Of a stretch of DNA of 64,000 nucleotides, positions 28,302-37,075 are shown piece by piece. The notes beneath the pieces are model-generated. The model made no database searches. It saw nothing but the letters and a program-made list of their open reading frames with translations, and had not been told where the DNA came from. Origin of the DNA: Micrococcaceae bacterium Sec5.1 (GTDB lineage: Bacteria; Actinomycetota; Actinomycetes; Actinomycetales; Micrococcaceae); contig CP143430.1 of NCBI GenBank assembly GCA_039636795.1, positions 1,984,001 to 2,048,000 of the forward strand, written 5' to 3'. Within the stretch, counting starts at the first letter, position 1. Each line of letters starts with the position of its first letter. Made by a program: the position numbers and the translations under genes.

Positions 28302-28787
28302 ATGAGCCTTCAGATTCCGCGCCCGGGCGACCTACCCGCAGCGACAGCAGACGAGGACCCGAAGAAGAACCGCAAAGCCCGTACTTCCATTGGCATTGGC
28401 CTCATTGCTGTCGCCGTGATCAGTGCGGCGGCAATGATTTGGCTGTATTCGTTGTATGGGGCTGGGCTGGCAACCCTCACCGAGAGCGATAGGTCTGAAC
28501 ACGCAGTCTTCGTAACCCTCAACATCTTTTACTTCATGGCGTTGGCTGCAGTTGGTATTTGGAATATCGCTGCCAGGCGTAGTGCATCCAAGGTGCCGCT
28601 CATTGCTGCGCTCGTCATGTCGTGCCTCGCGCTGACGTTCACTGTTATCAACATCCTTGACTTCGCGACGACCAGCGGCAGGATTCCGAGTCTGTTTATG
28701 TTGTTCCTGAATGTGGGTATCTGCGTTCAGACAATCAGGCTCTTGCTCGTAAAGCCGCAGCTGGACAGGTCCTCTGTTCGCCACTAA
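28302..28787 (+). CDS. Hypothetical membrane protein with four segments
   Basis: The 161-residue protein has a charged N-terminal tail (about 1-28) and four hydrophobic segments (about 30-55, 70-88, 98-120, 130-150). It is not recognised. It lies just after a tRNA gene and terminator, the sort of place where horizontally acquired DNA enters, and is the first gene of the accessory region. Confidence 0.7.
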   Translation: MSLQIPRPGDLPAATADEDPKKNRKARTSIGIGLIAVAVISAAAMIWLYSLYGAGLATLTESDRSEHAVFVTLNIFYFMALAAVGIWNIAARRSASKVPLIAALVMSCLALTFTVINILDFATTSGRIPSLFMLFLNVGICVQTIRLLLVKPQLDRSSVRH

Positions 28788-28932
28788 ATGCCGCATCAAG
28801 TAGGCAATTAGACGTGCGCCGCGGAGGGCACCGCCGCTTCCGGGAAGTACTGCGCGACGTCGTAAACATTTGCAGTCTGCCAACCGGGAAGGGTAACGGA
28901 GGGCGACTGGCAGGTCTGCCTCAGACGTCCCT

Positions 28933-29328
28933 TCAGGTGCTGTAGGGATCCGGGGATGTGAGTTCCTGGGGGCTCAGTTTCAGCGCGAGCTCACGCAGTT
29001 GGCGGGGCCGGAAGGGCTTGATCAGGTATGCCGTGGCGCCAGAGGCAATGCCATGGAGTTCATCGTCCCGTTCGGCGAAGGCTGTGATCATCAATATCGG
29101 GGCCTGGGAAACCGCGGAAATCAGGCGGGCGGCTTCGCGACCGTCCATGTCGGGCAGTCCCAGATCAAGGGTGATCAGTACCGGGTTCAGCCGTTCGACT
29201 GCGGTCATGCCTTCATGTGCTGTTTCGCAGGCATGGACTTCGAAGCCAGCACCCGTGAGGATCAGTGCGATGAGGTCGCGGATGTCAGCATTGTCTTCGA
29301 TGACGACGCAGGTTCTCTTTGAATTCAC
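28933..29328 (-). CDS. Receiver-only response regulator
   Basis: The 131-residue protein is a CheY-like receiver with no output domain. It has the acidic pair at E11-D12, the phospho-aspartate at D55 (TLDLGLPDMDG), a conserved threonine near 83 and lysine near 105 (YLIKPF). The GTG at 29328 is chosen because AAAGGAG sits eight bases before it. The frame is open to 29460 but lacks a ribosome site there. No histidine kinase is nearby. Confidence 0.85.
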   Translation of the reverse strand: MNSKRTCVVIEDNADIRDLIALILTGAGFEVHACETAHEGMTAVERLNPVLITLDLGLPDMDGREAARLISAVSQAPILMITAFAERDDELHGIASGATAYLIKPFRPRQLRELALKLSPQELTSPDPYST

Positions 29329-29423
29329 GTGGGCTCCTTTCGCGACAAGCTTACGGGCGGGATTGGTCGTCGCAGCAGAGATGTGCAGGATCTCTTTTGT
29401 GCCGCGGGCGGCCATCTTTGACT

Positions 29424-30365
29424 TCAGCCCACGGGGCGCCGTTGAGGGGGAAGTTGCCACATCCGCGACCGGTCCTCAGGAAATGCGAACCTTAGTGAGC
29501 TGATGAGGCGTTTGATCGTGACGAATTCCTGGGATCGGACGTACTGCTGCGCTTCATCCGCCGACACAAAAGTGCGGGCGTAGCTGGACTGGTGAGCGGC
29601 ATTACCCAGTACCAGCTGGTCGCCGAAGCGGAGGACGGACCGAGGTCCCACCGTTGCTCCAAACGGACTGTCGCAGACTTGGTCGGCGGTCGTTTGAGCC
29701 ACGAGCCCGAAGGAACCCCTGGGTTCTGCCTCCGCCGTCAATCCAAAGGAGAATGCAGCTGCCAGGGTCGGATCCAGGAGTTCGGCGCCCGTTGAAATTT
29801 CTGAATGTTGGAGCTGGACAATGGGCGGTGGCAGCAGCGGGCACGAAACGGCATCGGCCAACGGACCGAAGTACAGATTGGCGACAGGCAGCGAGTCTTG
29901 GTCCAATACGGTTACGTGCAGTCCCGGGTACTCAGCCGAGGGCTCGTGGCGCTGAACACTCCATGTAGCGGGTAGGTCGATGCTGGCCTCGGCCGCGGTG
30001 TCGGTGTCGGCCCACGGATTGACCAAGACGGCGGTGCGCCATTTTGCTGGTGAGGCTTCGTGGGTTGCGGCTCCGGAATTGCCGCTGGCTATTGGTCGGC
30101 CAGCATCGCGGTCGTTGTCCGTCTGCTTTGTCGCCGACGATAGGACGGCGGGGACCGCTAAGGCGATGAGGGCTGACAGGGCGAAGATAAGGATGGTCTG
30201 GTTAATCCTTCTCCGACTGGATTTAGGCCGACGCCAGGACGGTGCTAAACCGATCCCGAGTGTTTCGACGTCATCGACGGTGCCTGGCGGAATCGTGTTG
30301 ACGGGAAGGACTGCAACGTCGATGGTTGGAGCTGCGTTGGATATTTGCAGCTCAAGGGGTTTCAT
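29424..30365 (-). CDS. Single-pass membrane protein, partner of the second sigma factor
   Basis: The 313-residue protein has a cytoplasmic N-terminal part of about 70 residues ending in a basic stretch (RRPKSSRRR), one membrane segment (about 74-95) and a long extracytoplasmic part. It ends with a conserved-looking module, FVSADEAQQYVRSQEF and TIKRLISSLR. It overlaps its sigma-factor gene by 14 bases. A paralogue at 30798 has the same layout. By position it could be an anti-sigma factor, but no zinc-binding anti-sigma motif is seen. Confidence 0.75.
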   Translation of the reverse strand: MKPLELQISNAAPTIDVAVLPVNTIPPGTVDDVETLGIGLAPSWRRPKSSRRRINQTILIFALSALIALAVPAVLSSATKQTDNDRDAGRPIASGNSGAATHEASPAKWRTAVLVNPWADTDTAAEASIDLPATWSVQRHEPSAEYPGLHVTVLDQDSLPVANLYFGPLADAVSCPLLPPPIVQLQHSEISTGAELLDPTLAAAFSFGLTAEAEPRGSFGLVAQTTADQVCDSPFGATVGPRSVLRFGDQLVLGNAAHQSSYARTFVSADEAQQYVRSQEFVTIKRLISSLRFAFPEDRSRMWQLPPQRRPVG

Positions 30366-30792
30366 GGGCGCTGTCCTCCATAGAGAATCCGAGATTCTTG
30401 GCCCGGTCTTCCGCGTGTCCATAAGCCCTGTCCAGAAGCGCTCCTGCATGAGAGATGGAACAGCCCAGATAGTCTGCAAGTTCACCCATGCTGAGTTGGT
30501 CCCAGTAAATGAGCCTCAGCACTTCGCGCTCCACAGGGTGTAGTGCCGCGATGATCCCGGCCATGGACACCTGTTCGGCGAGTGCTTTGTCATTGTCTCG
30601 AATTGCAATTGCTGCGGACCGGGCGGATGCGGCAAGCAGGGCTCCGAAGGGGATTTCTATTCCGGCTTGTGCCTGGCTCACGGCCCAGCGGAAAGTGTCT
30701 GTCGTAAGCACTTGGGCATAATCCATATCGCCTATCCGGCGGGCGAGGAAGATGGCCAGCCGCTGATAATCCGTTGCACTGGGCATCGTCAT
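30352..30792 (-). CDS. Short ECF-type sigma factor
   Basis: This 146-residue protein keeps a recognisable sigma region 2 start (FLARRIGDMDYAQVLTTDTF) and a region 4 helix-turn-helix (LHPVEREVLRLIYW then MGELADYLGCSISHAGALLDRA). The part between is short and poorly conserved, so promoter binding may be reduced or altered. A ribosome site AGGAG lies before the ATG. It starts five bases after the preceding membrane-protein gene. Confidence 0.8.
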   Translation of the reverse strand: MTMPSATDYQRLAIFLARRIGDMDYAQVLTTDTFRWAVSQAQAGIEIPFGALLAASARSAAIAIRDNDKALAEQVSMAGIIAALHPVEREVLRLIYWDQLSMGELADYLGCSISHAGALLDRAYGHAEDRAKNLGFSMEDSAHETP

Positions 30793-30797
30793 CGCTC

Positions 30798-31745
30798 CTA
30801 CTTCGGCTCGATGATGCGCACCGAAGTCAGCATCCGCTTGAACGTCAGGTATTCATCGGTCCCCATGTATGCCCGGGCCTCGTCAATTGTGGCGAATGTG
30901 GGGGTGAGTGAGGTTGTCGAGCTCGACAACCAGCCGGCGGCCACGCCGTTGAATTGGAAGTGGTCGGAAACGATCAGCATGGTGTCGGCCGGGAAGGATT
31001 CCATGTGGTGGTATTCAGTGCAGGAATCGACTGCATTCCCTGGTGGCAGCGAGGTGATTCCGAGGGACGGCTTCAATGTCGATCCGTCCACAACCCGGTA
31101 AACGAACCGTGGCGGCGCCGTTCCGGGCGTAGCAGCGTTGGCGGGTACATCCACCGGGGTGCTATCCAGTTCCACATAGTTCTCTGGAGAGGCGACGCAG
31201 GCGTGGGGGTCGCGCTGCGGCAGCGCCTTTCCGTAGTAGATCTGGGCAAGGATATCCTGCGTCGGAGTGTCCCTGACGATCTTGATGGAAAGGGAGTCGT
31301 AGCCTTCGTTCGGGACGTCGCTGCTTGTCGTAAATCCGGGCGCAATATCCAATTGAATCTGAGGACCCTTATCATAGCCAGCCTGCGTGGTGGACAGGCG
31401 CACCACCCGCCACCCCTCCGATCCAATCTCGGTGCTGCTGACGCTTGGTGATGGGCTGACTGCCGGTGGTGTGGGCTGCAGCGGGGCCAGCAGTTGGACC
31501 AGGGCGATGGTGGCTATTACCAGGACGGTCAACGCGGCCATGGCCACGGCAAGAGCGAAGGACCTGCGAGAGTATCTGCTCCGGGGAAGGGCTTTTCTGT
31601 TTTGCCCAACAAAGTCCGAACCGCTGGCTTGTAGGCCGGGCGCACCATCGAGTGCGGCACGCAGCTCTGCCCGGGGGTCAAGCCGCGGCGCGCTCGGGGG
31701 GCGCACGGGATTGGCTGATTCCAGGAGTTGGTCAATCTTGTCCAT
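30798..31745 (-). CDS. Single-pass membrane protein, partner of the first sigma factor
   Basis: The 315-residue protein has a cytoplasmic N-terminal part (about 1-60, with SRYSRRS before the membrane), one membrane segment (about 63-88) and a proline/serine-rich linker followed by an extracytoplasmic domain. It ends with TFATIDEARAYMGTDEYLTFKRMLTSVR, clearly related to the end of the protein at 29424. The ATG at 31745 overlaps the sigma gene by 14 bases. It may act as an anti-sigma factor or a sensor; this is inference. Confidence 0.75.
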   Translation of the reverse strand: MDKIDQLLESANPVRPPSAPRLDPRAELRAALDGAPGLQASGSDFVGQNRKALPRSRYSRRSFALAVAMAALTVLVIATIALVQLLAPLQPTPPAVSPSPSVSSTEIGSEGWRVVRLSTTQAGYDKGPQIQLDIAPGFTTSSDVPNEGYDSLSIKIVRDTPTQDILAQIYYGKALPQRDPHACVASPENYVELDSTPVDVPANAATPGTAPPRFVYRVVDGSTLKPSLGITSLPPGNAVDSCTEYHHMESFPADTMLIVSDHFQFNGVAAGWLSSSTTSLTPTFATIDEARAYMGTDEYLTFKRMLTSVRIIEPK

Positions 31746-32268
31746 GGGAGTGATCACCCGCTTTGTCCATATGACCGGTTCGGAGTTCTGGGGGCATCGC
31801 GGCCGCGAATGCCCGCTTTGCCCTGTGAACGCGCACGCTTACGCTGTTTTCGGTGCAGCCGAGCGTAGCCGAGATCTCCGCGGTGGAGAGCCTGTCCCAG
31901 AAATGCAACATCAGGATCTCCCTGTCTCTTGGGCGGAGTTTGCCAAGCGTTTCGGCAACCGTGGCCTCCACTTCGCCATCCGATGGGGCGGCGGCGCGGA
32001 CACCGTCGGCGAGTTTGAGCATCAACTCACGCCGTCGCCGTATGCCGCGATATTCGTTGCCTATGACGTTTCTCGCGACGCCGAACAGCCATGCAATGTC
32101 GGTCGTGGGCTCATCCTCGGATCGCTGCCATGCAATCCGGAAAACGTCCGCCGTGAGTTCCCGGGCTACTTCCACGTCGCCAACCCGGCGGAGGACATAG
32201 TGCAGAACGCGCTCGTGCTGGGCAGCATGAAGAGAGATGAACTCGGCTTCCCGCTGCAACAACATCAC
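31732..32268 (-). CDS. ECF-family RNA polymerase sigma factor
   Basis: The 178-residue protein is a clear sigma-70 region 2/4 factor. Region 2 is VLHYVLRRVGDVEVARELTADVF with DIAWLFGVARNVIGNEYRG, and region 4 is LRPRDREILMLHFWDRLSTAEIS followed by TENSVSVRVHRAKRAF. It starts a four-gene minus-strand operon of sigma, membrane, sigma and membrane proteins. Upstream, a GGAAAC element about 25 bases before a CGGAC-like element could be an autoregulated promoter, weakly supported. Confidence 0.92.
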   Translation of the reverse strand: MMLLQREAEFISLHAAQHERVLHYVLRRVGDVEVARELTADVFRIAWQRSEDEPTTDIAWLFGVARNVIGNEYRGIRRRRELMLKLADGVRAAAPSDGEVEATVAETLGKLRPRDREILMLHFWDRLSTAEISATLGCTENSVSVRVHRAKRAFAAAMPPELRTGHMDKAGDHSHGQD

Positions 32269-32628
32269 GTCGCCCCCGTCCGTTTGAGGCCTTTTGTTTC
32301 CAGATACCCCTTATGTTTCCGCCATCGGCAGGATTCTTACAGCCGGGACTGGGAATTTTGGCCCATGAAAGCTTCGTGGACAAGGCGGCGAGGACATTAT
32401 GAACAGCGACTTCGTCGCTATCGTCCCAGATGGAGTGTTACATGGAGACCTTGCCGGTGTTCAAGTCCTAGCAGGCCGCGTCGTGTTGTCCTGGGCACCT
32501 GGCAATGACCATCAGGCTCCGATCAGGGTAGCGTTCCGCCAGGCCACGGTTGCGGCTCCGGAGATGATCACAGGTGAGGATCCACCACGGTTCCAATTGT
32601 AAAATTTAGCATTCTCCAGCGAGAGCCT
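32269..32628. other. Intergenic region, divergent control region
   Basis: This 360-base stretch separates the divergent sigma-factor operon and the DUF3883-type gene. An open frame at 32399-32602 has no family signal or good ribosome site, so I do not call it a gene. A GGAAAC sequence near 32300 (minus strand) is a weak ECF promoter candidate. Confidence 0.4.
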
Positions 32629-33531
32629 TTGCATCCTGCGCTGCTGGGATTCGATGTCCACGATGATTCTGCGTCGATCGGCGATACTCAATTCATGGTC
32701 ATTAACATTAGACTCAGCGATCGAAAGACTGCCGAGAGCGACGACCCGTTGGGACGGACGTGGTACGGCTACGATCCCTCCGTGACGCCGGAGCTTTTGT
32801 GGGAGAACAACCGCGGCGACTGGTCCCTGAATGCGGACAGGATTTCGGAGCATCGTTGGGCAGCGCTGAACTATCAGGGCCGCGTCGTGCTGGTAGCGGA
32901 ACTCCTGGACCCGAATCACGAGATTCTTCCTAGCACTTCAAGGGTGCCGAAGAAGGCCCTCCTTGGCCGTGTCCTGGAAGGCGGTTCTGCCATCTACGAT
33001 GCGCTCATCGGAACACAGGTGGACTATCCAGCAGGCAGCCGGAACTCGATCCTCTACACTGCAGACCCTGCCGTTGCAGGCCCAGCTGCTTCTGACTTGC
33101 TCAATGGTGGAATCGACCTGCCCGGTGCACGGGGTCAGGGAAAGCAAATGGACGCCGAGATCCGCCGGGTCATCGAGAACGCTGCCCAGGACCGGTTGAT
33201 GGGGCTCTACGTCGAACAAGGATGGACGGTGACGGACACTCGACTGAACCATCCGTACGATGCACTGGCCGTCAAAGGCAATGAGCGGATCTATCTTGAG
33301 GCAAAAGGTACCCAGAGCCGTGGTGAGTCAGTCATCGTTACCCGCAACGAGGTCAATCATGCCCGCCGTCATCCGGGTTCCTGCGTGATGGGCGTCTGGT
33401 CCGGCATTCGGTTTGTAGGCGGCGAGATAGATCCCGATTCAGGAGAGTTCATCACCTTGGATTTCAGTCCGACCGATGAGCAATTAAGTCCCCGCGACTT
33501 TGACTGGACCTTGCCCGAAACTGCTACCTGA
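32629..33531 (+). CDS. DUF3883-like PD-(D/E)XK nuclease-fold protein
   Basis: The 300-residue protein ends in a DUF3883-like domain (about 165-270), where D211 (HPYDALAV), E224 and K226 (IYLEAKGTQ) form the nuclease-like D-ExK motif. A downstream TRNEVNHAR helix is typical of the family. The N-terminal 150 residues are not recognised. The start is uncertain: TTG at 32629 or ATG at 32695. DUF3883 domains are common in restriction and defence proteins, but nuclease activity is not shown here. It stands alone. Confidence 0.75.
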   Translation: MHPALLGFDVHDDSASIGDTQFMVINIRLSDRKTAESDDPLGRTWYGYDPSVTPELLWENNRGDWSLNADRISEHRWAALNYQGRVVLVAELLDPNHEILPSTSRVPKKALLGRVLEGGSAIYDALIGTQVDYPAGSRNSILYTADPAVAGPAASDLLNGGIDLPGARGQGKQMDAEIRRVIENAAQDRLMGLYVEQGWTVTDTRLNHPYDALAVKGNERIYLEAKGTQSRGESVIVTRNEVNHARRHPGSCVMGVWSGIRFVGGEIDPDSGEFITLDFSPTDEQLSPRDFDWTLPETAT

Positions 33532-33659
33532 GCATGGGCGGCGACTGATAGCGCCGGAGCTGAGTCTGTGGCCTTGGTGAATCAACTACCGGAACCCCCA
33601 AAATGGGGATCGCATGGAAAATTGGCCATGCCCGCGGAGCTGCCCTTCCACGTTGGCCA

Positions 33660-33995
33660 TTATTCGTCGAACAGAATCTTGGTCCATTCCACACTCTCGC
33701 GCCAGCCGTCCAAACCAAAGGACCACGAAGCGATAAGGGCATGGGCGGCGCGCATGTCGTCCACTACCGTGCCGAAGTGCTGGCTCGGGCTGCCTTCACG
33801 GAATTCGACGACGTAGGTTCCGTCATCGTTGCGGGTTGACTGTATGAAGGTCTGACCGCTGGGATCAGCCAGTAGCTCCACGATCAGGAATGCCTCTTCA
33901 CCCTGCTCGATGTCCTCCATGAACATGAACAAGGCATCCTCGGAAGGATCCTCCCATGTCTGGCCGGACTCGTTAGTGGACTTTAGTAGCGGCAT
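33660..33995 (-). CDS. Hypothetical acidic protein, immunity-like
   Basis: This 111-residue product begins MPLLKSTNESG. It is small, acidic and soluble, with hydrophobic/aromatic positions (SWSFGLDGW, SVEWTKILF) that resemble small immunity proteins of polymorphic toxin systems. The resemblance is by composition and context only. The frame also continues upstream to 34094 without support. It precedes the HEAT-repeat gene on the same strand. Confidence 0.55.
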   Translation of the reverse strand: MPLLKSTNESGQTWEDPSEDALFMFMEDIEQGEEAFLIVELLADPSGQTFIQSTRNDDGTYVVEFREGSPSQHFGTVVDDMRAAHALIASWSFGLDGWRESVEWTKILFDE

Positions 33996-34096
33996 CGCAG
34001 CCCAACCGTTCTCTTGTGGCGGGCAGTCATCCGCGCCCCTTTGCAAAGGGAAGGCAAGGACGGATCGTTCCCCATGGCCTGAGTCTCGAGTCAATT

Positions 34097-34516
34097 TCAG
34101 GCGAGCCCGCGGCTGATTGTCCTCTTGGCCAGTGCCTCGTTGGCGGCATCCCTGACGAACCAGGACTCGTCATCAAGCAGTGATTCGATAAGCTCGGTGG
34201 TTGCTCGGCGGTGGCGGGTGACTGCGGCCCGGACGGTGTCGTCTTCGTCCAGGGCGAGTTTTTGCAGGAGATCAATGTTGATCTTTCTTTTTGTCGCCAC
34301 GAAGGAGCGGACGCGCACGTCGGGATCTGACGCGAGTAGTTCAAGGATTTCCAGTGGCACCGTTTTGTTGTGGGCGACCCAGAAGCGCATGTCAGGGTAC
34401 TTGTCGATGACGTCCAGCCATACCGAAACGTCAGCCTCTTCATGAGCTGCCCGGTGATACTCCGCGGGGTCTTCGCTCGAGCGCAGTCTCACGAACTCTG
34501 CGGCCGATTGAATCAT
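34097..34516 (-). CDS. HEAT-repeat protein, immunity-like
   Basis: The 139-residue protein contains about three HEAT-type or leucine-rich-variant repeats, with recurring pattern ILELLASDPDVRVRS, LLQKLALDEDDTVRAAV and LIESLLDDESWFVRDAA. Repeats like these mediate protein binding. Such short HEAT proteins often accompany toxin-immunity loci in actinobacteria. It overlaps the gene at 34513 by four bases, so the pair is co-translated. Confidence 0.75.
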   Translation of the reverse strand: MIQSAAEFVRLRSSEDPAEYHRAAHEEADVSVWLDVIDKYPDMRFWVAHNKTVPLEILELLASDPDVRVRSFVATKRKINIDLLQKLALDEDDTVRAAVTRHRRATTELIESLLDDESWFVRDAANEALAKRTISRGLA

Positions 34517-35058
34517 GTTCCGACGCTCTTGATCTTGTTCCCGGAAGTCATCCGCAGGACCGGCTGTTCGAAGCCGTCCAGGTTGCTAGCCCAGAGGTCT
34601 TCTTCCCGGTATGTCACGAAGCGGAAAGACGCAGAGGGATTCTCCTCGTCGTGTCCGTAGTCGACGTGGATCCAGACATCGATGGGGTTATCCGTGAGCT
34701 CAGCAGCTGCGGCGATGACCAGGTGGCCCAGCAGGATGCCCTGGGTCAAACAACCAGCCACCCAGTCGCTGGTCCCAGCGAAATCCCGCCAAGCTGGCGA
34801 ATCATCGGCACCATCGATAAGCCAGTCCAGGGGGAGCTTGTTGATGTAGCCCTCAAATCCTGTGGGGCCGCCGAAGTCAGCATCGCTGTTCTGGCGGATG
34901 TTGTGTATTTGGGAGACAAAGAAGAGGCACCCCTCTCGGATTGTCAGGCCCTCGTCGAGTTCAGCCTTGATTCGAGGATCCAGATAGCTGGTCTCCGAGC
35001 GAGGCTGTGCCATGCCGCGAAGGGGCCGCATCGCCTCATTCATCGTCTCGGTAATCAC
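34513..35058 (-). CDS. Hypothetical protein paired with the HEAT-repeat gene
   Basis: The 181-residue product is not recognised. It has a hydrophobic, small-residue stretch (LTQGILLGHLVIAAAAEL, about 105-122) that could be a buried helix rather than a membrane segment, and a C-terminal acidic, aromatic part. It is the first gene of a two- or three-gene unit with the HEAT-repeat protein (four-base overlap), so the two probably act together. Confidence 0.6.
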   Translation of the reverse strand: MITETMNEAMRPLRGMAQPRSETSYLDPRIKAELDEGLTIREGCLFFVSQIHNIRQNSDADFGGPTGFEGYINKLPLDWLIDGADDSPAWRDFAGTSDWVAGCLTQGILLGHLVIAAAAELTDNPIDVWIHVDYGHDEENPSASFRFVTYREEDLWASNLDGFEQPVLRMTSGNKIKSVGT

Positions 35059-35203
35059 AAAGCAATCCTGTCATGAACCATTGAGACTCATTCGGCCCCA
35101 TCTCGAGACAACCGAGTGAGGGTTCGGTCGTGTCGCGATGAGTAACTCTGTAGCGCTGGCGTGGTGGATCTATTCCGGGTGAGTCTGTTGGCAGAATGGG
35201 CTT

Positions 35204-35921
35204 ATGTGCGGCAGATACGTGATGTCCAAGGCAACCAGTGATCTCCTTAGCCACTTCGATGCCAAAGAGGTCGAAGGCACTCCACCACCTCCGAGCTGGA
35301 ACGTGGCCCCAACCCAGGATGTGCCGATTATCGCTGAACGTCTGGATGAAGGCACGATTGACCGACCTGCTCATCGCCAGGTGGGGACTGGTGCCATCGT
35401 GGGCGAAGGACATCAAGATCGGCTCCAAGCTAATCAATGCCCGCAGCGAGACCATTCTGGAGAAGCCCTCTTTCCGCAACGCCGCCGTAAAGCGCAGGGC
35501 AATCTTGCCAGCCGAGGGCTACTACGAATGGCAGAAGACCGAGGATGGCAAGAAGATACCGAAATACTTGTTCTCGGAGCAGGAGCCGCTGCTCGGCTTC
35601 GCAGGGTTGTATGAGTTCTGGCCGGATCCTGAGTTGCCCGAAGACGACCCCGAACGGTGGCTGCTGACGTGCACAGTCTTAACCACGACCACGCAGGATG
35701 CTTTGGGACATGTCCACGACAGGTCGCCCGTTATTGTTCCCCGCGACCGGTTCGCTGAGGGGCTGGATCCGGACCTCACTGACAAAGCCGATGTCCAGCA
35801 CCTGCTCAACTCGCTGCCCGAGCCGACATTGACCCCGCGCATTGTCAGCCTGCGGGTGAACAGTGTGCGCAACAACGGACCTGAACTGATCGAGCCAGCC
35901 CCGGCGGCGTCCGGTGACTAG
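35204..35921 (+). pseudogene. yedK: SOS response-associated (SRAP/HMCES/YedK) gene with a frameshift
   Basis: The family binds abasic sites in single-stranded DNA and crosslinks them through Cys2. The first frame runs MCGRYVMSKATSDLL to DEGTIDR (catalytic Cys2 and N-terminal WNVAPTQ intact), then the family sequence continues in another frame from LLIARWGLVPSWAKDI to the C-terminus, with LINARSETILEKPSF and LGHVHDRSPVI. The switch falls at about 35363-35367 and corresponds to one extra or two missing bases. Total length fits the family. It may be a true mutation, a sequencing error or, less likely, recoding. Confidence 0.85.
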
Positions 35922-35955
35922 CAGCTTGGCCGCTCTTGTGAATTAGTCGAAGAGG

Positions 35956-36400
35956 CTATTGCTCCCGTGCCCATGTGATGTCGCCAATGCTGGCCCGGTC
36001 CCTGCTTGTGCCTGGCGAGCTGTGTGCCCCCGGTGCGTGCGCGGACACACCGAATGCTGTCATTGACGTCACCTCCCAGTGTGCCGGTGCGTTAAATTCT
36101 TTTGCCACGGCTTCGCGCGGGAGAATTCCGAGTACTCCCAATCGGGGGTGTCTTCGACGTGGATTTGCGCGAGGTTTGCCACCAAAAGCGATGCAGCGGG
36201 TGCCCACGCTGAGGAGCTTCGGGCCAGATGCGGGACCAGCCTTGAGTGAACGCTGTCCCCTCGTAGCCCGGCGATAAACATTCAGGTTGGGAGTTGCCTG
36301 CGCACGGTGCCTTACGGGCTGCATCGAGCATGGTGTCGAGTTGGGGTGGCGTGATCACTACAAGAGGATCGAACCGGACAGGACTGAACCTGCTCGCCAG
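35956..36400 (-). pseudogene. Decayed nitroreductase-family gene
   Basis: Three reading frames on the minus strand add up to a nitroreductase. One has TPPQLDTMLDAARKAPCAGNSQP (the FMN-binding pattern), ending near 36280. A second continues with FIAGLRGDSVHSRLVPHLA and SAWAPAASLLVANLA. A third ends with LNAPAHWEV-like EFNAPAHWEVTSMTAFGVS and ASIGDITWARE. About 40 residues of the usual core appear missing between the last two. No single frame encodes a working enzyme. Confidence 0.75.
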
Positions 36401-36680
36401 GGCTGTGTGGAGCTTTGGGCGGGCAGGGGAGTTGCACGTAGTCATAAGCAAAGTCTGCTGCACAAGCTGGGCAGTTGGGCATTCACGGAGTAAATAAGAC
36501 AATTCGTCCTTGCGCGTCATATTCATTGCTGCTTTTCGCGTCAGGATTGCGAGGCGGAACACACTGTAGCCGTAAGGGGAAATGCGGACGCTGGGATGGT
36601 CTCCACCCATCTAAAATTCCTTGTTGCAATTCGAGCATAATTGCTTCAAAACCAGCTATTTCCCGGGGTACTGTCTGAGG

Positions 36681-36989
36681 GTGGCTACGAAAACAATAAT
36701 CACCTTCCACGACGATCTGGATGGAACTGAAGCCCACCAGACAGTTTCCTTCTCCGTTGAGGGAACTTCGTACGAAATCGACCTCAGCGATGCGCATGCC
36801 GAGCAGCTGCGGTCAGCCCTGGGTCCCTACGCTGCCGCAGCCCGCGGCGTGAAAGGGACGCGGAAGACACGATCTCCGCAACCAGAGAATGAGAAGGTGC
36901 GGGCTTGGGCCAAAGAAAACGGCATCCATGTCGCCTCCAGGGGAGCCGTTAGCCGCAAAGTCGTGGAGCTTTACAGGAGTAGGAGCTAG
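36681..36989 (+). CDS. lsr2: Lsr2, nucleoid-associated xenogeneic silencer
   Basis: The 102-residue protein has the Lsr2 N-terminal dimerisation part (TIITFHDDLDGTEAHQTVSF, near 5-25) and a C-terminal DNA-binding domain with AT-hook-like RAWAKENG and SRGAVSRKVVELY. In mycobacteria and relatives Lsr2 binds AT-rich foreign DNA and silences it. The GTG at 36681 gives the typical length; an ATG-like extension to 36621 is not supported. It sits between the decayed nitroreductase and a run of small genes, and may be an extra copy to the housekeeping one. Confidence 0.93.
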   Translation: MATKTIITFHDDLDGTEAHQTVSFSVEGTSYEIDLSDAHAEQLRSALGPYAAAARGVKGTRKTRSPQPENEKVRAWAKENGIHVASRGAVSRKVVELYRSRS

Positions 36990-37075
36990 CCGGGGAGGCC
37001 TTCAGGTTGCTTCGTCCCGGCGAAATCCTCATGGTGCGAACTTGCCTTGATCACCAGGGTGCTGCAGACCGATCA

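Noticed and set aside
32399..32602. A 67-residue plus-strand frame in the sigma/nuclease intergenic region
   Set aside because: No ribosome site, no recognisable domain and no conservation that I can see.
36092..36610. A 172-residue minus-strand frame as an intact gene
   Set aside because: Only part resembles a nitroreductase and the match continues in other frames, so it is better read as a pseudogene.
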